Shown one piece after another: positions 41,305 through 48,818 of a stretch of 48,818 nucleotides of DNA. Made by a program: the position numbers and the translations under genes. Position 1 is the first letter of the stretch; each line of letters begins with the position of its first letter. The notes below the pieces were generated by a model. It was not told the origin of the DNA, did not search any database, and saw only the letters and a program-made list of their open reading frames with translations. The stretch comes from Microbacterium sp. (GTDB lineage: Bacteria > Actinomycetota > Actinomycetes > Actinomycetales > Microbacteriaceae): NCBI GenBank assembly GCA_029239635.1, contig JARBUN010000010.1, positions 1-48,818 of the forward strand. The letters run 5' to 3'.

Positions 41305-42326
41305 GCGGCCACCTCCGCCGAGGGGAGGACGACGTCGGTGTGCGCGCGCAGTTCGGCGACCACGGCGTCGAGATCCTCGGCGTGCACGCGGTAGGTGAGC
41401 GTCCCGAGCTGCCTGCCGAGCACGTCGGTCACACCGCCGTACACGACCGAGTGGCGGGCGCCGTGGCGGTGGAACACGTTCGAGACGTCTTCGCTGGAGA
41501 ACTCGTTGATCTCGACGCTCACCAGCTCACCGCCGCCCGCGGCGAGCGCCGCGAGCGCCTCGCCCGAGGGCACGCCCTGCGTGACCGCGGCGACGAAACG
41601 CTTGGTGAGCTCGGCGCGCGGGTGGGCGAAGACGCGGTAGGTGTCGCCGCTGTCGACGACGCGGCCGCCGTCCATCACGATGACCTGGTCGCACAGCTCG
41701 TGCACGATCGAGATCTGGTGCGTGATGACGACGATCGTGATGCCGAGGCGTCGGTTGATCTCGCGCAGCAGGTCGAGCACCTCGGCGGTGGTCTGCGGGT
41801 CGAGAGCGCTGGTCGCCTCGTCGGCGAGCAGGATGCGCGGGTCGGTGGCGATGGCGCGCGCGATGCCGACGCGCTGCTTCTGTCCGCCCGACAGGCGGCG
41901 CGGGTACTGCTTCGCCTTGTCGCCGATGCCGACGAAGTCGAGCAGCTCGGCGACGCGCTTGTCGCGGTCCGCCTTCTTCCAGCCCGCCACCTTGAGCGGG
42001 TAGGCGACGTTGGCCGCGACCGTGCGCGAGGAGAAGAGGTTGAACTGCTGGAAGATCATGCCGACCCGGCGCCGCAGGTCGCGGAGCGTGGCCTCCGTGG
42101 CATCCCCCACGTTCACGCCCAGCACCTCGACGGTGCCCGACGTGGGCTGCTCCAGGCCGTTCAGCAGGCGCACCAGCGTGGACTTGCCCGCGCCGGAGTA
42201 GCCGATGACCCCGACGATCGACCCCTCCTCCACCGTCACCGACACGTCGTCGACGGCGGTGGTGGAGGTGCGGCGATCGGTGCGGAAGCCCTTCGTGACG
42301 CCCCGCAGCTCGATGACCGCGGTCAT
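41301..42326 (-). CDS. metN: Methionine ABC transporter ATP-binding protein
   Basis: 341 residues. Walker A GYSGAGKST near 42-50, signature LSGGQKQRVGIARAIA, Walker B ILLADEATSALDPQTT, switch VITHQISI. The C-terminal ~75 residues are the NIL domain (VEINEFSSEDVSNVFHRHGARHSVV), which binds methionine and gives feedback inhibition. ATGA overlaps with metQ and metI. Confidence 0.94.
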   Translation of the reverse strand: MTAVIELRGVTKGFRTDRRTSTTAVDDVSVTVEEGSIVGVIGYSGAGKSTLVRLLNGLEQPTSGTVEVLGVNVGDATEATLRDLRRRVGMIFQQFNLFSSRTVAANVAYPLKVAGWKKADRDKRVAELLDFVGIGDKAKQYPRRLSGGQKQRVGIARAIATDPRILLADEATSALDPQTTAEVLDLLREINRRLGITIVVITHQISIVHELCDQVIVMDGGRVVDSGDTYRVFAHPRAELTKRFVAAVTQGVPSGEALAALAAGGGELVSVEINEFSSEDVSNVFHRHGARHSVVYGGVTDVLGRQLGTLTYRVHAEDLDAVVAELRAHTDVVLPSAEVAA

Positions 42327-43225
42327 CCCTTCTGGGCCTCGAGGGCGTCTTCGAGGCTGGTGAGCTCGCCCTGGAGCTTGTCGGCGGTCCAGTCGGCCTT
42401 GAACTGCAGGTTGCCCTGATTGAGCTCGGTGACCGCGGCCTCGACCTCGGGCGAGTGGTAGGCCTCGACCAGCTTCGCCCAGCGCGGGTCGTCCTTCTTG
42501 TCGTCGCGCGTGACGAAGGCGTTGATGTACGGCGCGAGCTGCGGGTTGTTCAGGTCTTCCTTGAAGATGATGAGCTCGTCACCGAGCCCGCCCTTCTGCG
42601 CCTGCGTGTTGTTGACGATGGCGGCCTGGGCGCTGCCGTCCTTGAGCGCGGTGACGGTCTGGTTCGTGTCGACCGGGAGCAGCTCGACCTTCGTGGTGAC
42701 GATGTCGGCCGGGGTCGAGAGCGCGTTGCCGCCGTCCTTGAGCGTGAGCAGCCCCGCGGTCTGCAGGTTGAGGAGTCCGCGGGCGAGGTTGGTGGGGTTG
42801 TTGGGGATCGCGACCTTCGCGCCCTCGGGCAGGTCCTTCACGTCCTGGTACTTCTCGGAGTACAACGCGAGCGGGTACACCGCGGTCGCTCCGACCGGCA
42901 CGAGCGTGCCGTTGTTCTCGACGTTGAACTGCGACAGGTAGATGAGGTGCTGGAAGAGGTTCACGTCGAGCTCGCCGTCCTGCACGCCCTGGTTGAGCTG
43001 CACGCCGTCGTTGATGGTGCGCACCTCCAGGTCGATGCCCTCGTCGGCGAGCTTCTGCTTCAGCACCGTCCAGTGCGCCTCGTTGCCGTCGTCGGCACCG
43101 AGGACGATGCGCGAGGAGTCGTCGGAGGATGCCGCTCCCCCGGCGCACCCGGTGAGGGCGAGGAGGAGGGCTGCGGTGGTGGCGCCGAGGATCGTGGCCA
43201 GGCGCGGGGTGCGGTGCGAAGTCAT
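42323..43225 (-). CDS. metQ: Methionine-binding lipoprotein
   Basis: 300 residues from ATG 43225. Lipobox LTGC with Cys27. NlpA/MetQ family: WTVLKQKLADEGIDLEVRTINDGVQLNQGVQDGELDVNLFQHL, VAIPNNPTNLARGLLNLQTAGLL and NAFVTRDDKKDDPRWAKLVEAYHSPEV. First gene of metQNI. No clear ribosome binding site is next to the ATG; the ~200 bases upstream form a structured leader, a possible SAM riboswitch. Confidence 0.93.
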   Translation of the reverse strand: MTSHRTPRLATILGATTAALLLALTGCAGGAASSDDSSRIVLGADDGNEAHWTVLKQKLADEGIDLEVRTINDGVQLNQGVQDGELDVNLFQHLIYLSQFNVENNGTLVPVGATAVYPLALYSEKYQDVKDLPEGAKVAIPNNPTNLARGLLNLQTAGLLTLKDGGNALSTPADIVTTKVELLPVDTNQTVTALKDGSAQAAIVNNTQAQKGGLGDELIIFKEDLNNPQLAPYINAFVTRDDKKDDPRWAKLVEAYHSPEVEAAVTELNQGNLQFKADWTADKLQGELTSLEDALEAQKG

Positions 43226-43242
43226 GAGACCAACGTCAACAT

Positions 43243-43389
43243 GCGCCCGCGCGAGGCCGTTCCGCTGTTCTTGTCGACGTACAGCAGCGCCGACGTCGCC
43301 GACGATCCGGCAGTTGCCGTCGTTCCAGGCGAGGTTGCTGGTCGCGTCACCGGTGGCCACGGCTCCCACGGAGCGGTCGGTGGGGGCGC
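43243..43389 (-). promoter_or_regulatory. Candidate SAM-type riboswitch before metQ
   Basis: On the minus strand GCGCCC near 43389 and GGGCGC at 43248-43243 can close a basal stem. Inside are GTGGGAGCCGTGGCC, GGTGACGCGACCAGCAACC and CGGCAACTGCCGG. The order GGGA, TGGCC, GTGA, GCAACC resembles the kink-turn and core of the SAM-I/SAM-IV class. Position before metQNI fits. I cannot fold or align it, and the flanking plus strand may contain gene debris. Confidence 0.38.
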
Positions 43390-43400
43390 CCGACGTCGTC

Positions 43401-43571
43401 GATGTCAGCACCGTGGGGGCATGAGGTCAAGAGATGGGGGCGACGGCGGCGCAGTTGCTGCTGGAGCGCATCGGCGGGCGGCAGGACGCTCGGCGCCGGG
43501 TCTTCTCCCCCGCCCTGCGCGTGCGCGCCACCAGCCGTTCCGCTCCCGCGCGCAGCCGCGAGGCGGTCTGA
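43401..43571 (+). pseudogene. C-terminal remnant of a LacI family regulator
   Basis: One frame reads DVSTVGA, a TGA at 43422, then GQEMGATAAQLLLERIGGR and VFSPALRVRATSRSAP before a stop at 43569. This is the end of a LacI-type sugar-binding domain (LTTVRQPxxEMGxxAAxLLLxRI, then xLVVRxST). The DNA-binding and most of the effector domain are absent and an in-frame stop is present. Not expected to be functional. Confidence 0.6.
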
Positions 43572-43577
43572 GCCGCC

Positions 43578-43958
43578 CTACTCGGGCAGGGAAGCGCCGA
43601 CCGCGATCTCCTGCAGAGCCCACGAGTTGCCGTCGGGGTCGGCGAAGAACGCATAACGGACCCCGCCGCCCAGGTTCTGCACGGGACTGACGTCGACGCC
43701 GCGGCGAGCGAGCTCCTCGCGCGCCGCCTCGATGTCGTCCACCACGAGGTGGAGGTTCGACACCGGAGCCCCACCGCCCATCCCCGCCCCGAAGGCGATC
43801 GAGCAGGCCGAGCCCGGCGGCGTGAGCTGTACGACGCGCATCCCGTTCCCGGGGGAGACATCGTGATCGAGGGCGAAGCCGACCCGGTCGCGGTAGAAGA
43901 CGATGCTCCGCTCGACGTCGGAGACCGGGAGGGGAACCAGTTCGAGGCGCATCTGCAC
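43578..43958 (-). CDS. Glyoxalase/VOC family protein
   Basis: 126 residues. Two beta-alpha-beta-beta-beta modules: LVPLPVSDVERSIVFYRDRVGFALDHD and NLHLVVDDIEAAREELARRGVDV, ending VRYAFFADPDGNSWALQEI. Glu in the last strand could be a metal ligand. This is the group of small dioxygenase-like or bleomycin-resistance-like proteins; reaction unknown. I choose GTG 43958 (reads MQMRLEL) since TATCGT lies exactly six bases before it; ATG 43952 is the alternative. Confidence 0.88.
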   Translation of the reverse strand: MQMRLELVPLPVSDVERSIVFYRDRVGFALDHDVSPGNGMRVVQLTPPGSACSIAFGAGMGGGAPVSNLHLVVDDIEAAREELARRGVDVSPVQNLGGGVRYAFFADPDGNSWALQEIAVGASLPE

Positions 43959-44053
43959 GGGTCGACGATAGCCCGCCGATCCTGCGCCGTGCCGGGTTCG
44001 GCCGGATCCGCCGGCGATCCTCGGCACCCGCGGGGCGGATAACCTGGAGAGCG

Positions 44054-45505
44054 ATGTCACGGGACGAGAACGCGCGAAGAAGACTCACCCGGATACCACC
44101 CCAGGGAGCCGTCGTCGCGGTGCTGGCCCTGGCCGGACTGTGCTCGTCGTTCATGTTCACCCTCGTGGTGCCCATTCAGTCGCAGCTCCCGACGCTCCTG
44201 AACGCCTCGCGCGACGACACCGCCTGGGTCGTGACCTCCACGCTGCTCGCCGCGGCGGTCTTCACGCCGATCGCCGGCCGGCTGGGCGACATGTACGGCA
44301 AGCGCCGCATGGTGCTCGTGCTCCTCGCGGTGATGATCGCCGGGTCAGTGATCGCGGCGGTCTCCGGCGGCATCGTCGGGCTCATCGTCGGCCGCGCGCT
44401 GCAGGGCGCCGTGGTGGGCGTGGTGCCGCTCGGCATCTCGATCATGCGCGACGTGCTCCACGAGAACCGCGTCGACAGTGCGATCGCCCTCATGAGCGCG
44501 ACGCTCGGCGTGGGTGGTGCGCTCGGGCTCCCCATCAGCGCCCTGGTGGCCGAGAACGCGGACTGGCATTGGCTGTTCTGGATCGCGGGCGGTCTCGGCG
44601 CCGTCGTCTTCGCGCTCGTCCTGTGGATCGTCCCGGTGAGCGTGCTCCGCACGGCCGGACGCTTCGACTACCTCGGCGCGGCGGGCCTCGCGATCGGCCT
44701 GATCGGCATCCTGCTCGCCGTCTCGCGCGGGAACACCTGGGGCTGGACCTCGCCGCTCACTCTGGGGCTGGCCGTGGGCGGCATCCTGATCCTGCTGGTC
44801 TGGGGCTGGTACGAGCTGCGCGCCGAGAACCCCCTCCTCGACCTCCGCGTCGCCGCCCGCCGCCCCGTCCTGCTCACCAATCTCGCGTCGGTCGCGATGG
44901 GCTTCGCCCTGTTCACCTCCAACGTGGCCTACCCGCAGATGCTCGAGCTCCCGCTCGCGACGGGCGTGGGCCTCGGGCTGTCGCTGCTGGCCGCGAGCCT
45001 GGTCGTCATGCCCTCGGGGCTCGTGATGATGGTGCTCTCCCCCATCTCGGGCACCCTCGCCCGCACGATCGGACCCCGGGTGCTGCTCGTCGCCGGATCC
45101 ATCTCGCTGATCCTCGCGTACGGGTTCAGCCTCTTCTTCTCCACCGAGGTGTGGCACTTCGTCGTCGCCAACATCCTCATCGGTTTCGGCATCGGCTTCG
45201 GCTACGCCGCCATGCCGATGCTCATCATGCGCGCCGTCCCGCCGAGTGAGACGGGCGCCTCGAACGGTCTCAACGCCCTCGCTCGCTCCCTCGGCACGAG
45301 CACGGCGGCCGCGATCGTCGGCGTCGTGCTCGCGACCCTCTCCACGGGCGAGGGGGGCGAGGGGGACACCCTCGCCCCCACGGCGGAGGCGTTCCACGTG
45401 TCGTTCCTGCTCGGGATCGGGGCGGCGGCCGTCGCGCTCGTGCTGGCGCTGCTCATCCCGACGCGCGAGAACCCGGCGGGCGAGCGGGCATCGCTGCCCG
45501 AGTGA
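44054..45505 (+). CDS. MFS exporter, DHA2 (14-span) family
   Basis: 483 residues, about 14 spans. Motif A is GRLGDMYGKRRMVLVLL (DxxGxRR type). The motif C-like antiporter region is ALMSATLGVGGALGLPISALVAENADWHWLFWI. Proton-driven efflux of drugs or metabolites is expected. GGAG lies five bases before ATG 44054. It converges with the SDR gene with only three bases between the stops. Confidence 0.9.
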   Translation: MSRDENARRRLTRIPPQGAVVAVLALAGLCSSFMFTLVVPIQSQLPTLLNASRDDTAWVVTSTLLAAAVFTPIAGRLGDMYGKRRMVLVLLAVMIAGSVIAAVSGGIVGLIVGRALQGAVVGVVPLGISIMRDVLHENRVDSAIALMSATLGVGGALGLPISALVAENADWHWLFWIAGGLGAVVFALVLWIVPVSVLRTAGRFDYLGAAGLAIGLIGILLAVSRGNTWGWTSPLTLGLAVGGILILLVWGWYELRAENPLLDLRVAARRPVLLTNLASVAMGFALFTSNVAYPQMLELPLATGVGLGLSLLAASLVVMPSGLVMMVLSPISGTLARTIGPRVLLVAGSISLILAYGFSLFFSTEVWHFVVANILIGFGIGFGYAAMPMLIMRAVPPSETGASNGLNALARSLGTSTAAAIVGVVLATLSTGEGGEGDTLAPTAEAFHVSFLLGIGAAAVALVLALLIPTRENPAGERASLPE

Positions 45506-45508
45506 CCC

Positions 45509-46279
45509 CTACGCCCCGCGCTCCTCGTTGATCGAGTTGGCCCCGTCGACGACGAGCAACTGGCCGGTGATGTACGACGCTCCGCGGCTCGCGAGGAAGG
45601 CGACCGCGACCGCGACTTCGAGAGGCGTACCGGAGCGTCCGAGGGGCGTCCCGCGCCCCATCGCGAGCTCGTGCTCGCTCGACGACGGCGTCGCGATCCA
45701 GCCCGGCGCCACCGCGTTGACGGTGATCCCGGATGCCGCCACGTCGACCGCCGCGCCCCGGGTGAGCCCGAGCATGCCCGCTTTCGCCGCGTGGTACGCC
45801 ACGTCGCCGGTGTACGCCATGACGGGCCCTGAGAGGGAGGCCATGTTCACGACGCGCCCGTACCCGGCCGCCCGCATCGCGGGGACGACGGCGCGCGTCA
45901 TGCGCAGGGCGGTGGTGAGGTTGCGGTCCAGCGAGGTCAGCCACTGGTCGACGGTGATGTCGTCGATCGCGGCGGGCGAATCCGCCTGGGAGACGGACGT
46001 CATGCCGGCGTTGTTGACCAGGACCGTCGGCTCGCCGAACGCATCGCGCGTCGCCTGGAGCACGGCATCCACTCCGTCCTGGACCGTCAGGTCGGCGGCC
46101 ACGCCCCGAGCGTCGATCCCGGCGGAGCGGAGGTCGGCGACGCGATCCTGGATCCGGTCGGTGGTCGAGGTGACGACCACGCGCATGCCCGCCCGACCGA
46201 GCAGGAGGGCGGTCGCTGCGCCGATGCCGTCGGCGCTTCCCGCGCCCGTGACGATGGCGATGTCGGGGGAGTCGGACAT
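45509..46279 (-). CDS. SDR family oxidoreductase
   Basis: 256 residues, classical SDR. Cofactor loop VTGAGSADGIGAATALL at 10-26, NNAG at ~89, catalytic Ser in NMASLSG and Tyr-x-x-x-Lys (AYHAAKAGMLGLTRG), and VNAVAPGWIATP after it. FabG-like in form, NAD(P) preference not clear. Substrate unknown. It lies next to a MerR gene transcribed the same way, 81 bases downstream of its end. Confidence 0.9.
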   Translation of the reverse strand: MSDSPDIAIVTGAGSADGIGAATALLLGRAGMRVVVTSTTDRIQDRVADLRSAGIDARGVAADLTVQDGVDAVLQATRDAFGEPTVLVNNAGMTSVSQADSPAAIDDITVDQWLTSLDRNLTTALRMTRAVVPAMRAAGYGRVVNMASLSGPVMAYTGDVAYHAAKAGMLGLTRGAAVDVAASGITVNAVAPGWIATPSSSEHELAMGRGTPLGRSGTPLEVAVAVAFLASRGASYITGQLLVVDGANSINEERGA

Positions 46280-46360
46280 GGGGGCTCTCTTTCACGGGCG
46301 GGGAGCGACGACGTAGTGAATGCGCCTCACTATAGCCGCGCGGAACACGCCGTCATACGG

Positions 46361-46714
46361 TCACGCGACGGCGCGCCCTTTCGCGGCGAGAAACACCTCG
46401 ATCCGCTCTCGCGTGCGTGTCAGCGTCTCGATCCGCGCAGACAGGTCCGCGTGCACCAGGGGTAGCTGCGCATACAGGGCGTCATGGGCCTCCGGCGGGG
46501 CATCGCCCGTGCACGCGAGCACCGCGCCGACGAGGTCGCGCGGGAAGTCCATCCCGAAGAGCATCTGGATGACGATCGCCCGCTCGATGACGGAGTGGTC
46601 GTAGCTGCGATAGCCGTTCGACTCGCGCTCCGCCTGGATCAGCCCGATCTTCTCGTAATGCCTCAGCGACCGCGTGCTGACGCCGCTCAGCCGGCTGACC
46701 TCACCGATCTTCAT
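46361..46714 (-). CDS. MerR family regulator
   Basis: 117 residues from ATG 46714. MKIGEVSRLSGVSTRSLRHYEKIGLI is the helix-turn-helix with wing ESNGYRSYD. A dimer coiled coil at ~85-110 (LSARIETLTRTRERIEVFLA) ends the protein; there is no Cys sensor and no ligand domain. A dyad TTGACACGATGTCAA lies just upstream, shared with the divergent esterase gene. Such short MerR proteins often sense stress or control one neighbour. Confidence 0.9.
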   Translation of the reverse strand: MKIGEVSRLSGVSTRSLRHYEKIGLIQAERESNGYRSYDHSVIERAIVIQMLFGMDFPRDLVGAVLACTGDAPPEAHDALYAQLPLVHADLSARIETLTRTRERIEVFLAAKGRAVA

Positions 46715-46729
46715 GAGCCCCCCTTGACC

Positions 46730-46744
46730 TTGACACGATGTCAA
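46730..46744. promoter_or_regulatory. MerR operator dyad
   Basis: TTGACA-CGA-TGTCAA, perfect 6-base arms. On the plus strand TTGACC (46724-46729) lies just before it and TATAGC/TAGCCT (46747-46754) just after. The dyad therefore fills the spacer of the esterase promoter, as expected for MerR-type activation. Confidence 0.65.
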
Positions 46745-46797
46745 TCTATAGCCTCGCAGCGATCGGAGCACTCGGCATCCGAAGCAGGGAGGACGTC

Positions 46798-47700
46798 ATG
46801 TCGGAACAGGTCGACGTCGGCGGGAGGACCCGCACGTTCCAGATCGTGGGCGAAGAGCGGGGGAGGCCGGGCCGCCCCCTCGTGCTCGTCTTCCACGGCT
46901 CGAGGCAGAACGGCTCGTCGCACCGGCGGTTCACGGGCTTCGCGCTCGACGGCCTGGCGGATCGCGGAGAGGCCGTCGTCGCCTACCTCGACGGGTACCG
47001 GGGCAACTGGAACGACGCGCGCGCCGAGAGCCGATTCCCCGCGCGGAAGAAGGACATCGACGATGTCGCGTTCGCGCGTGCCGTGCGGGATCGCGTGATG
47101 CGTACCCACGGGGTCGACGCCGCGAAGGTCGTCGGATTGGGCTACTCGAATGGCGGGCAGATGGTCTTTCGGCTGCTGCACGAGGCACCCGATCTGCTCG
47201 CCGGAGCGGTCGTCGTGGCGGCGACCATGCCTTCCCGCGCCGACTTCCTCGCCGGGTTCTCCCCCGCCCCCACCCGACCGGTACCCGTGGCTGTCGTGGC
47301 GGGGACCGCTGATCCGATCGTGCCGTTCCACGGCGGCCGCATGAGGTGGTGGGCGCGTCGGCTGTTCAAGGTCGGCGGTGAGACGCTCTCCGCGGAGCAG
47401 ACAGCCCGGTATTTCGCCGCCCGCAACGATCTGCCGAGCACCCCTTCGGTCGTCGTTGCGTCACACGACGCACGCACCCCCGTCGACGCGGTGACGTTCC
47501 GGCAGGACGGACGCCCGTCCGTCGTCCTCTACGTTGTCCGAGGCGGAGGTCACACGGTGCCCGGGCCGACGGCGGCACCGTGGGTGGTGGGCCGAACGGC
47601 CGAATCGCCGGGTATCTACCAGATCGTCACCGAGGTTCTCGGCGAGGTCAGTCGAGCAGCAGCGCCGGCTCCTCCAGAACGGATGCCACGTCCGCGATGA
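46798..47700 (+). CDS. LpqC-like esterase / PHB depolymerase-type hydrolase
   Basis: 300 residues from ATG 46798 with AGGGAGGA upstream. Alpha/beta-hydrolase of the COG3509 (LpqC, poly(3-hydroxybutyrate) depolymerase-like) type: LVLVFHGSRQNGSSHRRFTGF with the oxyanion His-Gly, nucleophile in GLGYSNGGQ, acid in VAGTADPIVPFHGG, and the catalytic His in VRGGGHTVPGP. No signal peptide, so a cytoplasmic esterase is more likely than a secreted depolymerase. It overlaps the convergent acyltransferase gene by 53 bases. Confidence 0.87.
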   Translation: MSEQVDVGGRTRTFQIVGEERGRPGRPLVLVFHGSRQNGSSHRRFTGFALDGLADRGEAVVAYLDGYRGNWNDARAESRFPARKKDIDDVAFARAVRDRVMRTHGVDAAKVVGLGYSNGGQMVFRLLHEAPDLLAGAVVVAATMPSRADFLAGFSPAPTRPVPVAVVAGTADPIVPFHGGRMRWWARRLFKVGGETLSAEQTARYFAARNDLPSTPSVVVASHDARTPVDAVTFRQDGRPSVVLYVVRGGGHTVPGPTAAPWVVGRTAESPGIYQIVTEVLGEVSRAAAPAPPERMPRPR

Positions 47701-48817
47701 ACCGCGAGATGCCGTCGCCGTCGACCACGCGGTGATCGAACGAGCCCGACACCGTGGTCACCCAGCGCGGGCGCACCTCGCCGTCGACGACCCACGGCTT
47801 CTGGCGGATCGCGCCGAGGGCGACGATGCCGGCCTCGCCGGGATTGATGATCGGGGTGCCGGCATCCTCATCGACTGCGCGTCCTTGATGTTCGGCACGA
47901 GCAGGCCGCGCGGAGTCGCCGCGGCGATGCCGAGGTTGACGTAGTGGCGCACCGAGATCTGCGCGCCGTCCTCGGTGTCGACCCACGCGGCGTTGATCAT
48001 GGGCGTGCGGCGCAGGGCCCAGATCACGGCGCGCGCCATGATCAGCAGCGGCGAGATCTTCACGTCGGCGAAGTCGGGCGAGGCCTTGAGCCGCTTGACG
48101 AGCTCCATCGTGCGCGAGGCGTCGACGTCGACCCACACCGACACGTGCGGGGCCGAGTACGCGCTCGAGGTCATCGCGTTGGCGGTGGCCTTGCGGACGC
48201 CGCGGACGGGGATCGACTCCTCGCGCGCGTCGGCGACCGGTGCCGGGGCGACGGGCGCGGGAACCGGGATCGTCTCCTCGCGGACGGCACCCCACGCGGG
48301 CGTCTCGATGTTGCGGAAGACGCTCGCCTGCTCGGCGTGCTTCACGACGTCGTCGCGGGTCACCTCGCCGGCGGGGCCGCTGGGCGTCACGGCCGAGAGG
48401 TCGACGCCGAGGTCGCGCGCGAGCTTGCGGATCGGAGGCTTGGCGACCACGCTCGGCGGGCTTGCGGCGCCGGGACGACACCGCGCCACCCGTGCCGTAA
48501 CCGACGAGCACGGCCCCGCCGGGATCGCTGGGCTCGGGGACGCTCACGGGTTCTGCCGGTGCCGGGGTGCCGGCATCCGCGGATCCGATCGTGATGATCG
48601 GCGCCCCGACCTCGACGGTGGAGCCCTCGGATGCCAACAGCTCGCCGACCGTGCCCGAGAAGGGCGACGGCAGCTCGACGAGCGACTTGGCCGTCTCGAT
48701 CTCGACGATCACGTCGTTGACGGCGACGGTGTCACCGGGCGCGACGCGCCACTGCACGATCTCGGCCTCGGTGAGGCCCTCTCCGACGTCGGGGAGAACG
48801 AAGGTCTGCTCGGTCAC
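47648..48817 (-). pseudogene. Dihydrolipoamide acyltransferase (E2), two lesions
   Basis: Starts at GTG 48817, next to the window end: TFVLPDVGEGLTEAEIVQW, lipoyl Lys44 (IETAKSLVELP). After SSRRRK the frame moves by one base at a GGG run (48458-48460). The peripheral-subunit-binding domain ([20 protein letters not shown]) and most of the core continue in the other frame to PNIKDAQSM. There the sequence jumps to [18 protein letters not shown] back in the first frame, skipping about 35-40 residues that every E2 has. The terminal active site FDHRVVDG is present. As written it cannot make a normal E2 of the pyruvate/branched-chain oxo-acid complexes. Confidence 0.8.
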
Positions 48818-48818
48818 G

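Noticed and set aside
1..48818. CRISPR arrays, insertion sequences, prophage or plasmid functions
   Set aside because: No regularly spaced repeats, transposase, integrase, capsid or replication initiator genes were seen on either strand.

Overview
The window is high-GC actinobacterial chromosome. Its strong G/C third-position bias, leaderless promoters, DtxR-type iron box, zinc-free ribosomal protein paralogues and overall gene set suggest Microbacteriaceae, probably Microbacterium or a close relative. That assignment is inferred from style and content; there is no rRNA in the window to test it. Coding density is about 90 %. I see no tRNA, rRNA, CRISPR array, transposase or prophage gene.

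Layout. 1-3060: a truncated ThuA-like gene with a coupled sugar-type dehydrogenase, then an NADPH:quinone-type oxidoreductase divergent from a MarR repressor with two matching palindromic operators. 3061-7000: a BLUF blue-light sensor coupled to a small unknown protein, a SnoaL-like protein, a CYP152-type P450, a GNAT acetyltransferase and a UBA-like unknown. 7160-10010: two head-to-head gene remnants, then a lipoprotein and a Tat-exported Dyp peroxidase. 10465-16519: a protocatechuate unit, pcaHGBDC on the minus strand, divergent from an IclR regulator and pobA. It carries two near-identical candidate IclR operators. It would convert 4-hydroxybenzoate to 3-oxoadipate.

16664-22800: an amino-acid permease, CorA, a DUF3140 protein, an EamA exporter coupled to a beta-lactamase-fold lipoprotein without catalytic residues, and an iron-box-controlled heme oxygenase. 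22787-29128: a Pif1/RecD-like helicase, a MerR regulator divergent from a thioredoxin-reductase-like flavoenzyme, a membrane-anchored unknown, a CopD-CtaG fusion and HU. 29533-32596: two tandem paralogous LuxR-type regulators of unknown input.

32655-40480 is largely zinc homeostasis: zinc-free S14 and L33 paralogues, a YcgQ/YcgR-like pair, a Zur-type repressor and znuACB with a clear Zur-type box. A 3-methyladenine glycosylase and an Ig/propeller lipid-side protein are embedded in it. 40645-43225: metQNI with a structured leader. The end holds a LacI remnant, a glyoxalase-fold protein, an MFS exporter, an SDR, a MerR regulator with an LpqC-like esterase, and a dihydrolipoamide acyltransferase gene carrying two lesions.

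Two global traits stand out. Many genes have a TANNNT hexamer exactly six bases before the start codon, which predicts leaderless transcripts. A family of palindromic repeats built on GTCACGAGAACAGG occupies gene ends.
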